From Pseudoalteromonas flavipulchra NCIMB 2033 = ATCC BAA-314 (lineage in GTDB: Bacteria > Pseudomonadota > Gammaproteobacteria > Enterobacterales > Alteromonadaceae): a stretch of DNA of 64,000 nucleotides. Positions 59,101-64,000 of this stretch are shown here, one piece after another; position 1 is the first letter of the stretch, and the number at the start of each line of letters is the position of its first letter. The notes under the pieces are model-generated. The model was not told the origin of the DNA. It saw nothing but the letters and a program-made list of their open reading frames with translations, and searched no databases. The stretch covers positions 62,001-126,000 of the forward strand of contig JWIH01000018.1 of assembly GCA_000814665.1 (NCBI GenBank). Direction: 5' to 3'. Made by a program: the position numbers and the translations under genes.

Positions 59101-59173
59101 TTTGTCCTGCCTGCAAGCCGAGCAAGTAGGACAGTTGGTTAACATAATTGAGCGCAACTATGTGTTGCACTAG
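47117..59173 (+). CDS. NRPS with three modules, epimerase and terminal thioesterase (modules 5-7)
   Basis: About 4018 residues. An N-terminal TubC-like docking domain (about 1-60) is followed by: module 5 C (HHIVSDG at 212)-A-T (Ser1094); module 6 C (HHIASDA at 1281, last Gly replaced by Ala)-A-T (Ser2164, GGDS)-E (HHLLVDG at 2346); module 7 C (HHLIMDG at 2819, start LTGLQQGMWFHS as in DCL domains)-A-T (Ser3697); and a type I thioesterase (GHSFG, Ser3836; candidate Asp in VIDTP and His in KGDHLS). Codes: DFWNIGMVHK (exact Thr consensus), DAWFLGNVVK (Leu consensus; epimerised to D-Leu), and DVESTGAISK (no match known to me; Glu239 recalls codes for cationic residues). The start is ATG at 47117 overlapping the upstream stop, or GTG at 47114 with better spacing from GAGGAG (47100-47105). 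The thioesterase should release the chain, probably by cyclisation onto the beta-amino group. Confidence 0.95.
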   Translation: MNEQQRQVEALIAEALAAGVTLYEKNGGLAFKQTAGFPPQLKQQVVEYKSEIIAYFQQQSRDMANSSPKIVAQPNAGKNLPLSFAQEGLWFIEQLQGSKQYYMPAEFLLRGKLNIQAMRSAVQDVLQRHEILRARFVKNEQDGQPQLQITDDISAPFEWLDTSVAAEETRQAYITSHLEAHQNKPFDLAHDCLLRVLVVSNGDEHHLAFNMHHIVSDGASMALLAQEIEAGYCKHLGAPYTPLATMQVQYSDFSQWQRAQLTPERIEAPLAQLKQQFGELAPLQSLPCDFVRPAVQSLTGKVYRQALDASLFAAISTQAKSLQLTAFMWLLNTFMLFIARLTQSQQVVVGTPELGRHHPELTPLIGLFVNTLVMHAKLDSDMPFSQWLQQQKALNLAAFEYRDIPFDKVVEAVGAPRDLSHHPLVQILFTLETRDERAFTLPGLSVQEVQKQQADSIAVKCDLELNAVVDEQALYLHWKFDSHLYKEETIKHWADCFHTLLQACVTAPHTAVGELALLNQKQQQALITGAQCQAATWPKQDTITSLFTRYAEHFSTRTAVQNSTTMLSYRDLNERVDALAIMLLQQGVTPRTMLVVSVSRSVEMIVTLLAVLRVGAAYVPVDPDYPQERIEYILGDVQSPWLLCDNATQALFSQLSYQLINVSQAEHQASREALKQLDAIQIEPQDLAYMIYTSGTTGRPKGVQIEHRHVVRLLHVEPNLFDFNEQDVWTLFHSFCFDFSVWEMYGALLFGGRLVVVDKAIAQDTQAFAQLLVDARVTVLNQTPSAFYALQATLLNDSQLASQCAVRYVIFGGEALQPSKLQPWAQHLPNCQLINMYGITETTVHVTFKALEHTDLTLGTSNIGRAIPTTSCYVLDDKQRLLPQGAVGELYVGGEGVCRGYWQRDDLNATRFIQNPFSEASEQRLYRSGDLVRLMASGELSYVGRIDDQVKVRGYRIELGEIENQLRHHPEVAEVTVLLNRQNPENVWICAFVVLHKQVEFDDITLVMQQFLKQNLPDHMLPAKVQAVSAMPLTSNGKVDKKALLQQLDTSFNENTYEAPVGELETQLASYFAETLQRESVGRYDDFFRLGGHSLLAAKLANHIRKTLHIELPLQAIFTHPTVQGLAAALEKQDAQLSTIAVVDKTNGVVLSFAQQRLWTLDQMQQGSQQYQIQALLAFSGELDQSAFEQSWQKVLSRHQVLHSAITNTNDGPKQHLVALPEHFVTLIDVSTQSPLWQTVVWQRAVRDDQAQGFDLSKDLMIRATLVRFSSGYHRLIVNMHHIASDAQSIEVLMRELTQFYAHYTQVSELAHDLIAPPEVQYADYAHWHRAQCQGAQQSADMAFWSAHLDDAPPLHQLPLDTPRGQAVNNSAQAFTEQLSAETWQRLQQFCQRLGITPFIWLHSAYAVVLAKFSQVDDIVIGAPFSGRHHPQVEQLIGFFVNALPIRVKVDWQQSFSQLLDIQKEQIEQVHQHQSLPFEQLIDHIGVSRELSHQSVFQLSFAFNPEPQHTPEFVGLSTEVLASENARAKFDLELSATESGQGLRLHWLYNSGLFERETVASIAECFNAVIVQLLTQPDCALVDIKLCKEQPLENHAISGKSAPEHLEQSVLEQIERHMAVPAQAERVAVIDTNSNQTLSYGELTERAKALAALLLSEGLQPEQPVLVAMTGSADLIVAMLAVLKAGGCYVPVDPHYPQARVNYIAKDSSAALVLTKCEFAARFEVAELDDNDIEAEYRSSHVICVDDANVQARLATISLPQQFPKVKAEQLAYVIYTSGTTGNPKGVMIAHQGLANLCGWHRRAFAVDNHSVASQTANPAFDAATWEIWPYLCAGASLVCVTKAVLQSPAELTACFNTHQVTHSFIATPIAQALLTESLFNPQSLRYLLVGGDKLGALQAKEYGFTLVNNYGPTEASVVATSGVVEFDGKVPDIGLPVDNSQLFILDPQLRAVPPGMIGELYVTGAGLARGYLHQPQLSAERFIELQVSPSHTVRAYKTGDLVRLLSSGRIAYMGRNDGQVKLRGYRIELAEIEQQIGLLSSVQECAVQITTSASGQPQLQAFVVANTEPQVLQSRLKERLPSYMVPEHFVMLARLPLTPHGKVDHRALATLGKTQQTITVTEQSAVTPQANSIVAQLLAIYRQVLNTPSMTAEDDYFALGGDSILSIQIASKAKALKLPVSATDVFTYPSVSALAARLAQQDIHVPMGKERQPLVGQLDKLPIQHWFFAQQFANPSHWDQSVLVSVDKSVTPAQLMEVVKYLLTQHDALRLVVADENTLFVRDSIDINEVFTAHALERDAWQAELSEFSEQVQQGFAFTGTPLFKAVLFVTPDGEANNRLLFSAHHLLVDGVSWRVLLEDVSQLLQQQTNNVPLELPAASANLAELADFYRELATDERGLRKWQKVAALAESSHLLSLKDTSAIPTIAKVRHTLSAAHTRALLGSANTSYGTTAQALLLSALAWCAQKRGAGSEVIMLEGHGRELLTEALDSSRTIGWLTALYPMQLFSNGSRLHDVICSIKAELERSAKVASSYGAARYLHPEPNVRSSLEIDTRGLLFFNYLGQLDTVIEQQGLLGDARESTGTLVAESNLSYFGAQLTAAVVDGQLALTLEFDSLRLSSEEAERLSKEILESLIQVIEHCQSQPQRHYTVSDFALLSGISERQLQRILGQFDEEVEDIYPLTGLQQGMWFHSQTARETHTQSTLPYVEQTSLLLQGCVDIEALSYAWQQLIKQHSILRSAFIDVAGEPLQVVCKHADVPLTLLHSDAIAEEQSYMVNSQAAVELAEPLRLSQAPCMRLRLIAFEDGNVGVVWTYHHLIMDGWSLPVLFAELLAFYQARCQGELRPIVVDNFRDHIEYLHTHVDRDEAFWREYLGGVTTPTLLSEKVLHTENKAAGVKELSVTLPQSLQDAVTRFTGEQGLTVNQFIQGLWAYWVANCCNEPYALFGQTIAGRPTALSRMAQRVGLYINTQAVHVTIDQNARVKDYLQAVKSQLTALTQHPHTPLTQVHQWSGIENDSPLFDCLYVFENYPQDPLQNSAALPFIATTLSEVDETHYPLTFVVGVGAGLSLTLSYQQQCFDEVFIEQSLAAMQQLMLAATQQPEQTLGKLSWQPQHAPYSKALPLPTFALTQAAKYQTPNLPIQQLFAQVAAEFPEHIAIREYSTAFGEARCYRYSQLDKDANQLAYYLASRLEPSTSPVILGLCLEANYQLIVAMLAVLKLGAAYLPIAPTLPESRRRLLLQNANAAMLVTKTEYWQGSSEQVVPQVDLDSIQGALAEQPSRCFTAPCQIDDLCYVIYTSGTTGMPKGVMVEHASVVNYVQALAAQYAITPSDNYLQFASMSFDVFAEEVFCTLIRGATLVMAPTDDMLDPNKLAQLSQDAELTLMSLPTAYWHQLAATSVTLPTSLRIITIGGEQMQIAALTDWQQRYGDRIRIINAYGPTEATISATLNDVTHFSGARVPIGQPVAGLSLYLLDEQLRAVATGVEGDLYIAGIGLARGYLNDKEKTQQAFIIEPNSGQRLYKTGDRACCLASNELLYLGRGDDQVKVRGYRIELGEIERQLQLLDEVAACAVVVREDSSNNAQLVAFVQPTQHTEVGDAALRAQLRAVLPAYMVPELFQSISQLPLTTNGKVDRKQLIALASSYTPPQPLRQEAKLERLTPLQTQLAQQFACRLQLDGVCLDDNFFNLGGHSLLAMRLVGDINQHLQLNFPLSALFEYPTVRGLSQYIQALRDGLGERDSKPQSLETLVCLQEGELGFTPVVLIAGAGGWLMAFHALVNGLDSRIPVYGLQPEALAEEPETLTSIGRTAEYYLSVLAGAELGEQVHLVGHSFGSFIAYQLATLLEQQGRIGCLVTVIDTPVPSSPTLNLGEAQIAQMMLDNLVAFFRLSVSDAEISAYKQGDAAARIAYLNRWIHQAGFNFSDAHLRHFQQVFSAQLRANIEMPSMLSDTPICVVKTQQTQEFEGRPVNKDMGWKPFSHSLSCYEVKGDHLSCLQAEQVGQLVNIIERNYVLH

Positions 59174-59205
59174 CAAAAGTACATACTTTTAAGGATGGGA
59201 AAACA

Positions 59206-60174
59206 ATGGATCACGCACTTTCTTTGGAATTGGATCCGACAACGATTGCAGCAGACTCTCGGATACATGACTTATCTGAGGTTAAACAAAGCGGCATGGC
59301 ATGGGTGAAAAACCACGTTCAAGAGGTGAATAACTGGGTTGAGCGAGATGGTTTTGCATTGCTTCGTGGCTTAAATATTGTGAGCACGAATCAGTTTAGC
59401 GCCATACTTGAGACCTTGTTTGGTGAGCGCTTAAGCCAGTATGTGTATCGCTCTTCGCCACGAACGGCACTGAACAACAATATTTACACCACCACGGAAT
59501 ATCATGCCGATCAAGTGATCCTGCAGCATAACGAAAATGCTTACTCCAATGTTTGGCCGATGCGAATGGGCTTTTTTTGTGTGATCCCAGCAACCACGGG
59601 TGGGTGCACACCACTTGCCGACAGCCGTGAAGTATATCGTCGTATTCCCAGTGAATTAAGAGACAAGTTTGAGCGTTTAGGTGTGCAGTACGTGCGCAAT
59701 TACGGTGATATCGACCTACCTTGGCAAGAGGTTTTTCAGACCGAGAGTAAAGCCGAGGTTGAGCAATATTGTCGAAAAAATGAAATCGAATTTACTTGGC
59801 TTGATGATAAAAGGCTACAAACCAAGCAATGGCGTCCGGCGGTCATGCGTCATCCAAAAAGTGGTGAAAAGGTTTGGTTTAATCAAGCTCACTTGTTCCA
59901 CTGCTCGAGTCTAGATAATCAACTCAGTGCACAAATGCGTGACAGTATCGGCAGCGAATTTTTACCTCGTAACGCCTTTTTTGGTGATGGTAGCGAAATA
60001 AGTGACCAAGACATCAAGCTTATCAATCAGGTTTATCAAGACCTCACTTTCGCTTACCCGTGGCAAAGAAACGATATTTTGCTGCTGGATAATATGCTGT
60101 TTACTCATGGCAGAGAGGCCTATACAGGCACTCGTAAAGTACTAGTTGGCATGGCAAATATCGCGTCAGCATAA
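59206..60174 (+). CDS. SyrP-like Fe(II)/2-oxoglutarate beta-hydroxylase
   Basis: A 322-residue TauD/SyrP-family dioxygenase. The facial triad is His108 and Glu110 (HNE, the SyrP variant of HxD) plus His301; Arg310 would bind 2-oxoglutarate. The surroundings (LQHNENAYSNVWPMRMGF and NDILLLDNMLFTHGREAY) are typical of SyrP-type aspartate/asparagine hydroxylases. In syringomycin synthesis SyrP hydroxylates Asp tethered on the carrier. Here module 2 is predicted to load Asp, and modules 3-4 Asn-like residues, so one of these is the likely target. AAGGA lies ten bases before the ATG, and the gene follows the last synthetase by 32 bases, so co-transcription is likely. Confidence 0.88.
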   Translation: MDHALSLELDPTTIAADSRIHDLSEVKQSGMAWVKNHVQEVNNWVERDGFALLRGLNIVSTNQFSAILETLFGERLSQYVYRSSPRTALNNNIYTTTEYHADQVILQHNENAYSNVWPMRMGFFCVIPATTGGCTPLADSREVYRRIPSELRDKFERLGVQYVRNYGDIDLPWQEVFQTESKAEVEQYCRKNEIEFTWLDDKRLQTKQWRPAVMRHPKSGEKVWFNQAHLFHCSSLDNQLSAQMRDSIGSEFLPRNAFFGDGSEISDQDIKLINQVYQDLTFAYPWQRNDILLLDNMLFTHGREAYTGTRKVLVGMANIASA

Positions 60175-60255
60175 CTAGTTGGTACTCATTCCGATGAAAG
60201 TCGGGCAACAACATTTGTTAGTGGTTACGTGGTTGGCAATGTAAGGAATGAAAAA

Positions 60256-61632
60256 ATGAAATGGCTAATACAACTACGGCTAAGAATGATGATGCTATTT
60301 TGCATCACCTTAGCACTGGCTTCTTGTTTGCAGAAAAAGAGCGTCGCAGATAATCACACTATTATGCCTAATCAATTAGAAATGATAGAGGCGGTGGTGA
60401 AAGAATATTGCGATGCCAACCTATTCTTTGGCACGGTTTATATCACCTCGGTTGATAAAGTGGTGTACCAGTCCAACTGCGGACCACAAAACATGCAATA
60501 TGATGTTGATAACAGCGTTAAGTCCAAGTATCGCATCGGCTCCAATACCAAAGCGTTTTCGGCCGCTATTTTAATGAAGATGTTAGATGGCAAGGACTTA
60601 CGGCAGGAAACCATTGGCGATCACTTGCCTTGGTACCCAGATAACCAATGTGCGGATGTTTCGCTACATCATTTGCTTACCATGTCGTCTGGGATCAATA
60701 ACTACAGCGACAACGAAGCCGTATACGATAATTACGGTTGGCGGCCTTATTTATATAATTCGAGTCTAGACCTTAACGGTCCGGAAGATTTTAGTAATCG
60801 CTTTTGCACCTGTGGTGCCAAAGCGGGGCAAAGTGGCACACCGTCATTTACGCCCGGCAGTAAGTATGAATACAGCAACTGTAACTACTATCTTATTGGT
60901 AATATCATCGAGCAATTAGCGGCCGGAAAACAAGGCAATATCGGTCGTGAGTATTGGTTTGCCAATATCGTTCAAGAGCAAATTCTAAATCCGCTTAGCA
61001 TGACGGACAGCGGCTCTTACAGTGCGATTGGTGTCTATTCAAATATGACCACAGGTTATATTTATAATCAAAACCAATACTTATCGCTTGCCAATGGCCG
61101 TCCACCAGCTACAGGTGGACCTGCACCTTACGAAGACATTTTAGTGAATCCATATAGCAACCCATTAGTGCTGTATTCAGCTGGAGATTTGTATTCCACA
61201 GTGGAAGACATGCATAAATGGGATCAAGGCTTGTATGGCACTCAAATCTTAAATGATACCCAGAAACTAGCGGCCTTTGCTCCATACTCTAACACTGGTA
61301 GCAGCGACGAGTGTGAATACTATGGCTATGGTTGGTTTGTGACTTATGTCGACCCAAACCAGTACGGCAAAGTGGCAAATTGCCCCGAAAACCCAGCCGA
61401 TGCAAATCTCAGAATGTATGAAAAATTTTTACAGTACTCAGGTAGTTACCCCTATTCATGGGTGACCAGTTTTACCCGTCTACTGGAACGAGATCAAAGC
61501 ATCATGGTGTTTAGCAACTATGTGAAAGAGGGGATTGAGTCAGATTGTATCGCCAAGGAGATCCGCAACATTATCTTCTATAGTGATAAACACCGTACCG
61601 AGCAATGCCAGCAAGATTTGAATCAGGCATAA
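60256..61632 (+). CDS. Serine hydrolase lipoprotein of the beta-lactamase / S12 peptidase fold
   Basis: A 458-residue protein with a lipoprotein signal peptide (LASC lipobox, Cys24). The penicillin-recognising-fold motifs SxxK (Ser96-Asn-Thr-Lys99) and YxN (Tyr206-Ser-Asn208) are clear; a third KTG-like motif is not obvious (YSGSYPYSW near the C-terminus is a candidate). The mature part is rich in cysteines (about ten), suggesting periplasmic disulfides. Such enzymes act as D-aminopeptidases, esterases or lactamases. In lipopeptide clusters they can trim a precursor or inactivate the product, but here the role is inference from location. The ATG at 60256 with AAGGA at 60243-60247 is preferred over the in-frame GTG at 60229. 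Confidence 0.85.
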   Translation: MKWLIQLRLRMMMLFCITLALASCLQKKSVADNHTIMPNQLEMIEAVVKEYCDANLFFGTVYITSVDKVVYQSNCGPQNMQYDVDNSVKSKYRIGSNTKAFSAAILMKMLDGKDLRQETIGDHLPWYPDNQCADVSLHHLLTMSSGINNYSDNEAVYDNYGWRPYLYNSSLDLNGPEDFSNRFCTCGAKAGQSGTPSFTPGSKYEYSNCNYYLIGNIIEQLAAGKQGNIGREYWFANIVQEQILNPLSMTDSGSYSAIGVYSNMTTGYIYNQNQYLSLANGRPPATGGPAPYEDILVNPYSNPLVLYSAGDLYSTVEDMHKWDQGLYGTQILNDTQKLAAFAPYSNTGSSDECEYYGYGWFVTYVDPNQYGKVANCPENPADANLRMYEKFLQYSGSYPYSWVTSFTRLLERDQSIMVFSNYVKEGIESDCIAKEIRNIIFYSDKHRTEQCQQDLNQA

Positions 61633-61898
61633 CGCGGTAGGGAAAAATATCGAGCTTTCGCGCTCGGTTAAACAAATTAATAGAACGCCTGCAGTAGGTG
61701 GCAACGTTTCGCTCAGTTGTATTTGTGACACTGTGCAAATCCTTGGTTGTTCTTAGGTTTACTTCTTCATCATGGATGAAGGCGGTAAAGCTCAGAGTTG
61801 AATAAGTGCAGCTTGTTTGATTTTGGGTACTAGGGCAAGTGCCAATATGGTGCTTGATGAGTTCGACAACTGTTTAAATAAATCATAGAGGATGAATT

Positions 61899-62459
61899 AT
61901 GGCAGTGACAAAAACAGCGAAGGATGACAAGGCGAGCGATGCTCCAGAACAACAGGAATCACAACTTGTTGCTGATGAAGACAGAGCAGCCGTTGCTCAG
62001 CTGATTGTCGACAAATACACAAAATGGTCGTTTGGCTCTGGGTTTATTCCCGTTCCTGCGGTTGATTTAGTGGCGTTGACAGGGATCCAAATGAAGATGA
62101 TAGGCGAAGTAGCAAAAGTCTATGGTCAATCATATGGTGACAACAAGCTGCGTGGCACAGTAAGCGCATTGATCGGCGGCTCTTTTCCACAAACCTTAGG
62201 GGGCGCGGGACTAAGCAGCTTTTTGAAGGCGGTTCCTGTCCTTGGCACGTTAAGCGCAATCGCATTTATGCCAGTTGTGTCTGCGGCATCAACACACGCA
62301 GTAGGCGCAACTTTTGTTCGACACTTTGAAAATGGCGGCACGCTGATAGACCTGAATCTAGCAAGTATGAAAGGGGATATCGCAGACATCGCAGCTAAGT
62401 ATCGTGCAAATAAAGGGAATGCGGACGCAACAGCTACAGCGGAAAAAGCCACAGTATAA
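61899..62459 (+). CDS. DUF697-like membrane-associated protein
   Basis: A 186-residue protein resembling DUF697 (YcjF-like) proteins. After a charged N-terminus (about 1-45), the FIPVPAVDLVALTGIQMKMIGEVAKVYG segment (in pieces: PVPAVDLVALTG, then QMKMI, then VYGQ) is typical. Two glycine-rich hydrophobic stretches follow (about 85-105 and 110-140) that may enter the membrane, and an Ala/Thr-rich tail. AGAGGA precedes the ATG. The function of the family is not settled. It lies 266 bases after the hydrolase gene; membership in the lipopeptide cluster is uncertain. Confidence 0.65.
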   Translation: MAVTKTAKDDKASDAPEQQESQLVADEDRAAVAQLIVDKYTKWSFGSGFIPVPAVDLVALTGIQMKMIGEVAKVYGQSYGDNKLRGTVSALIGGSFPQTLGGAGLSSFLKAVPVLGTLSAIAFMPVVSAASTHAVGATFVRHFENGGTLIDLNLASMKGDIADIAAKYRANKGNADATATAEKATV

Positions 62460-62476
62460 CCGATACTGGCTGACAT

Positions 62477-62506
62477 AAACCGGCAGGCAACTGCTGGTTT
62501 ATTCTT
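62477..62506 (+). terminator. Hairpin terminator after the DUF697-like gene
   Basis: AAACCGGCAG pairs with CTGCTGGTTT (10 bp with one G-U) around a GCAA tetraloop, followed by ATTCTT; it starts 18 bases past the stop codon. Confidence 0.6.
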
Positions 62507-62540
62507 CGCACCGAAATTTATCAATAACTTGGAGAAAATT

Positions 62541-62717
62541 ATGCTTATCGCTTTATATTTAGTGTTATGCATTTTAACTGGCTATTGGGGACGAAACACC
62601 TTTGCCGGACCTGTGGGCTTCTTTTTAATTTCGTTGATGTTTACGCCTATTGTTGGCTTGATCATTTTACTAGTTGGGCAAAAGCGCAAGCCCACAGAGG
62701 TGAATGACGAGGAATGA
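62541..62717 (+). CDS. Small two-TM membrane protein
   Basis: 58 residues with two hydrophobic segments (about 2-14 and 28-49) and a charged C-terminal tail (QKRKPTEVNDEE). The ATG at 62541 has GGAG ten bases upstream; an in-frame TTG at 62529 would place the Shine-Dalgarno sequence inside the gene. No family is recognised. It is located between the DUF697-like gene and the exporter. Confidence 0.6.
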   Translation: MLIALYLVLCILTGYWGRNTFAGPVGFFLISLMFTPIVGLIILLVGQKRKPTEVNDEE

Positions 62718-62872
62718 GATCTTACATTGCCGATAAAACTGGGCGATTTATAAATATAACTTAATGTTTTAATGCAATATTTATTTAAATCCAACAGGCA
62801 GTTTTGATTTTTAGGGACTATGCTAAGTAGCATGCGCGGGCGGTAGCCCAATAACAATAAAAGATAATAACA

Positions 62873-64000
62873 ATGGTATTGTACGAATTAATTCGCCGAC
62901 ATATTCAGATAAAGAAAAGGACCTTTATTGCACTGGGGTGCATTTCTGGTTTGGCCAACGCGTTGGTGCTTGCGCTTATCAACAACGTAGCTGCCAATAT
63001 CTCTGATATTAATAAAGAAAATCATATTCTTTACTACTTGGTGCTATTTACACTGACGATTGCAATATATGGTTTGACTCAACAAAGATTGATGACTAAA
63101 GCCGCGCAAATGGTGGAGCGTGCTATAGATAAATTGAGAGTCGATCTGTTTGAAAGCATTCGTCATACCGAACTGTCAACGCTAGAGAAAATTGGCAAAG
63201 AGCGGATCTTTAATACCATCAGCAAAGAGTTACAGACCATATCTCAGTCGGCGCAGCTGTTTGTGATCATTGGTCAATCCATCAGTTTGGTGTTTTTTAC
63301 ATCTCTTTATATTGCCTGGCACTCTTTTGTGGCGTTTATGGTTATCTCGACACTGATTTTGGTCGGAGCCAGTATTCACCGATTACGCGCCAATGAAATC
63401 CAGCGCAACATGCGCATTTCTTTTGAAAGCGAAAACCAGCTTATTCAACGCTTATCTGACTTGCTCGATGGCTTTAAAGAAGTCAAGCTCAGTGAGCCAA
63501 GAGCGGAAGATTTAGAACATGAGTACCGCCGTGATTCGAATCGTGCAAGGCGTGCAAAAACCAAAACCCAAACCTTGTTTGCGACCGACTTTATTCTGTC
63601 GCAAATCACCTTTTTCGCAGCGACAGGCGCGATGGTGTTTATCGTCCCTATGCTCTCTGACGTGTATACCGATGTGGTCATTAAAGTCACCACCGCATCG
63701 CTATTTTTAATCGGCCCTATTACCAGTATTGTTGGTGGGATCCCCGTTTTCACCACCGCAACAGAGGCGGCGCAAAACGTCTTAGCATTGGAGCGCGATT
63801 TAAAAAATGTCCAAGATGAGCAAGAGGTTAAACGACCTGAACCAGCTGAAGGCCTAACCTCATTCAATGCCATCACATTAGCGGGGGCGTTTTATCAACA
63901 TCAGAAAAAATCGAGCGATCGTCCGTTTGCTGTGGGGCCGGTGGATATCACCTTTGAGCAAGGAAAAACCACTTTTATTACCGGTGGTAATGGTAGTGGT
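62873..64000 (+). CDS. Cyclic-peptide export ABC transporter, SyrD/PvdE type (3'-truncated)
   Basis: The first 376 residues of an ABC exporter, open to the right edge. The transmembrane domain (about 15-300) is that of the SyrD/PvdE (cyclic peptide export) family: basic N-terminus, HTELSTLEKIGKERIFNTI coupling region, and the family-diagnostic DLLDGFKEVKLSE segment. The last residues visible are GGNGSG, the start of the Walker A motif (about 371-376), so the ATPase part is outside the window. Members export lipopeptides such as syringomycin, or pyoverdine precursors, into the periplasm. This strongly supports an export role for the nearby lipopeptide. No clear Shine-Dalgarno sequence precedes the ATG. 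Confidence 0.9.
   Translation, partial: MVLYELIRRHIQIKKRTFIALGCISGLANALVLALINNVAANISDINKENHILYYLVLFTLTIAIYGLTQQRLMTKAAQMVERAIDKLRVDLFESIRHTELSTLEKIGKERIFNTISKELQTISQSAQLFVIIGQSISLVFFTSLYIAWHSFVAFMVISTLILVGASIHRLRANEIQRNMRISFESENQLIQRLSDLLDGFKEVKLSEPRAEDLEHEYRRDSNRARRAKTKTQTLFATDFILSQITFFAATGAMVFIVPMLSDVYTDVVIKVTTASLFLIGPITSIVGGIPVFTTATEAAQNVLALERDLKNVQDEQEVKRPEPAEGLTSFNAITLAGAFYQHQKKSSDRPFAVGPVDITFEQGKTTFITGGNGSG

Noticed and set aside
27364..59173. Calling the cluster an iturin or mycosubtilin cluster
   Set aside because: The adenylation codes (Gly, Asp, Asn, Asn, Thr, Leu, X), cis-AT, single epimerase and accessory genes do not match those compounds; only the logic is shared.
27364..59173. 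Calling the cluster the alterochromide/bromoalterochromide cluster of Pseudoalteromonas
   Set aside because: Those are acylated pentapeptides with an aryl-polyene chain and no FAAL-KS-aminotransferase loading; the module count and starter differ.
61651..61666. CGAGC/GCTCG hairpin after the serine hydrolase as a terminator
   Set aside because: Only five base pairs and no T-run; too weak to call.

Overview
The window looks like a chromosomal segment of a marine gammaproteobacterium of the Pseudoalteromonas/Alteromonadales type. The evidence is the housekeeping content and its order (thiO-thiS-thiG-thiDE-thiF, rsgA-psd opposite orn, rpsF-priB-rpsR-rplI, dnaB-alr), moderate GC content and a tandem tRNA-Gly array. 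Genus assignment is inference; no rRNA gene is present.

Layout. 1-4103: the 3' part of a thiamine (thiazole) operon, entering with a 5'-truncated thiO. 4115-4281: a MITE-like hairpin element between convergent thiF and psd. 4289-6307: psd and rsgA on the minus strand, diverging from orn (6469-7014). 7022-8099: a strong stringent-type promoter, then five identical tRNA-Gly(GCC) genes interleaved with tRNA-derived structured repeats. 8187-9790: the ribosomal operon rpsF-priB-rpsR-rplI with its promoter, a structured leader and a terminator. 10180-13716: a minor-pilin operon (PilE, FimT, PilV, PilW and an oversized PilX). 13890-15862: ECF sigma factor, putative anti-sigma protein and a DUF4097 protein. 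15924-18475: dnaB and alr. 18468-22497 (minus): YjbQ, CheX, Zur and a GGDEF/EAL protein. 22818-26640: gamma-glutamyltransferase and an exported amidohydrolase.

The outstanding content is a hybrid PKS/NRPS lipopeptide cluster from 27364 to the right edge. Three translationally coupled megasynthases read, in order: FAAL-ACP-KS-AT-ACP-aminotransferase-C-A-T; (docking)-C-A-T-C-A-T-C-A-T; (docking)-C-A-T-C-A-T-E-C-A-T-TE. This is the logic of an iturin/mycosubtilin assembly line. A fatty acid is activated by the FAAL and extended once with malonate. The beta-keto group is transaminated to a beta-amino group, seven amino acids are added, and the thioesterase releases, probably cyclises, the product. 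Specificity codes read by eye suggest Gly - Asp - Asn-like - Asn-like - Thr - D-Leu - unassigned. The residues differ from iturins, the acyltransferase is in cis, and the host is Gram-negative.

Downstream lie a SyrP-like Fe/2-oxoglutarate hydroxylase (expected to make beta-hydroxy-Asp or -Asn), a serine hydrolase lipoprotein of the beta-lactamase fold, a DUF697 protein, a two-TM small protein, and the start of a SyrD/PvdE-type peptide-export ABC transporter cut by the window end. I do not recall a described product with this domain and residue order.
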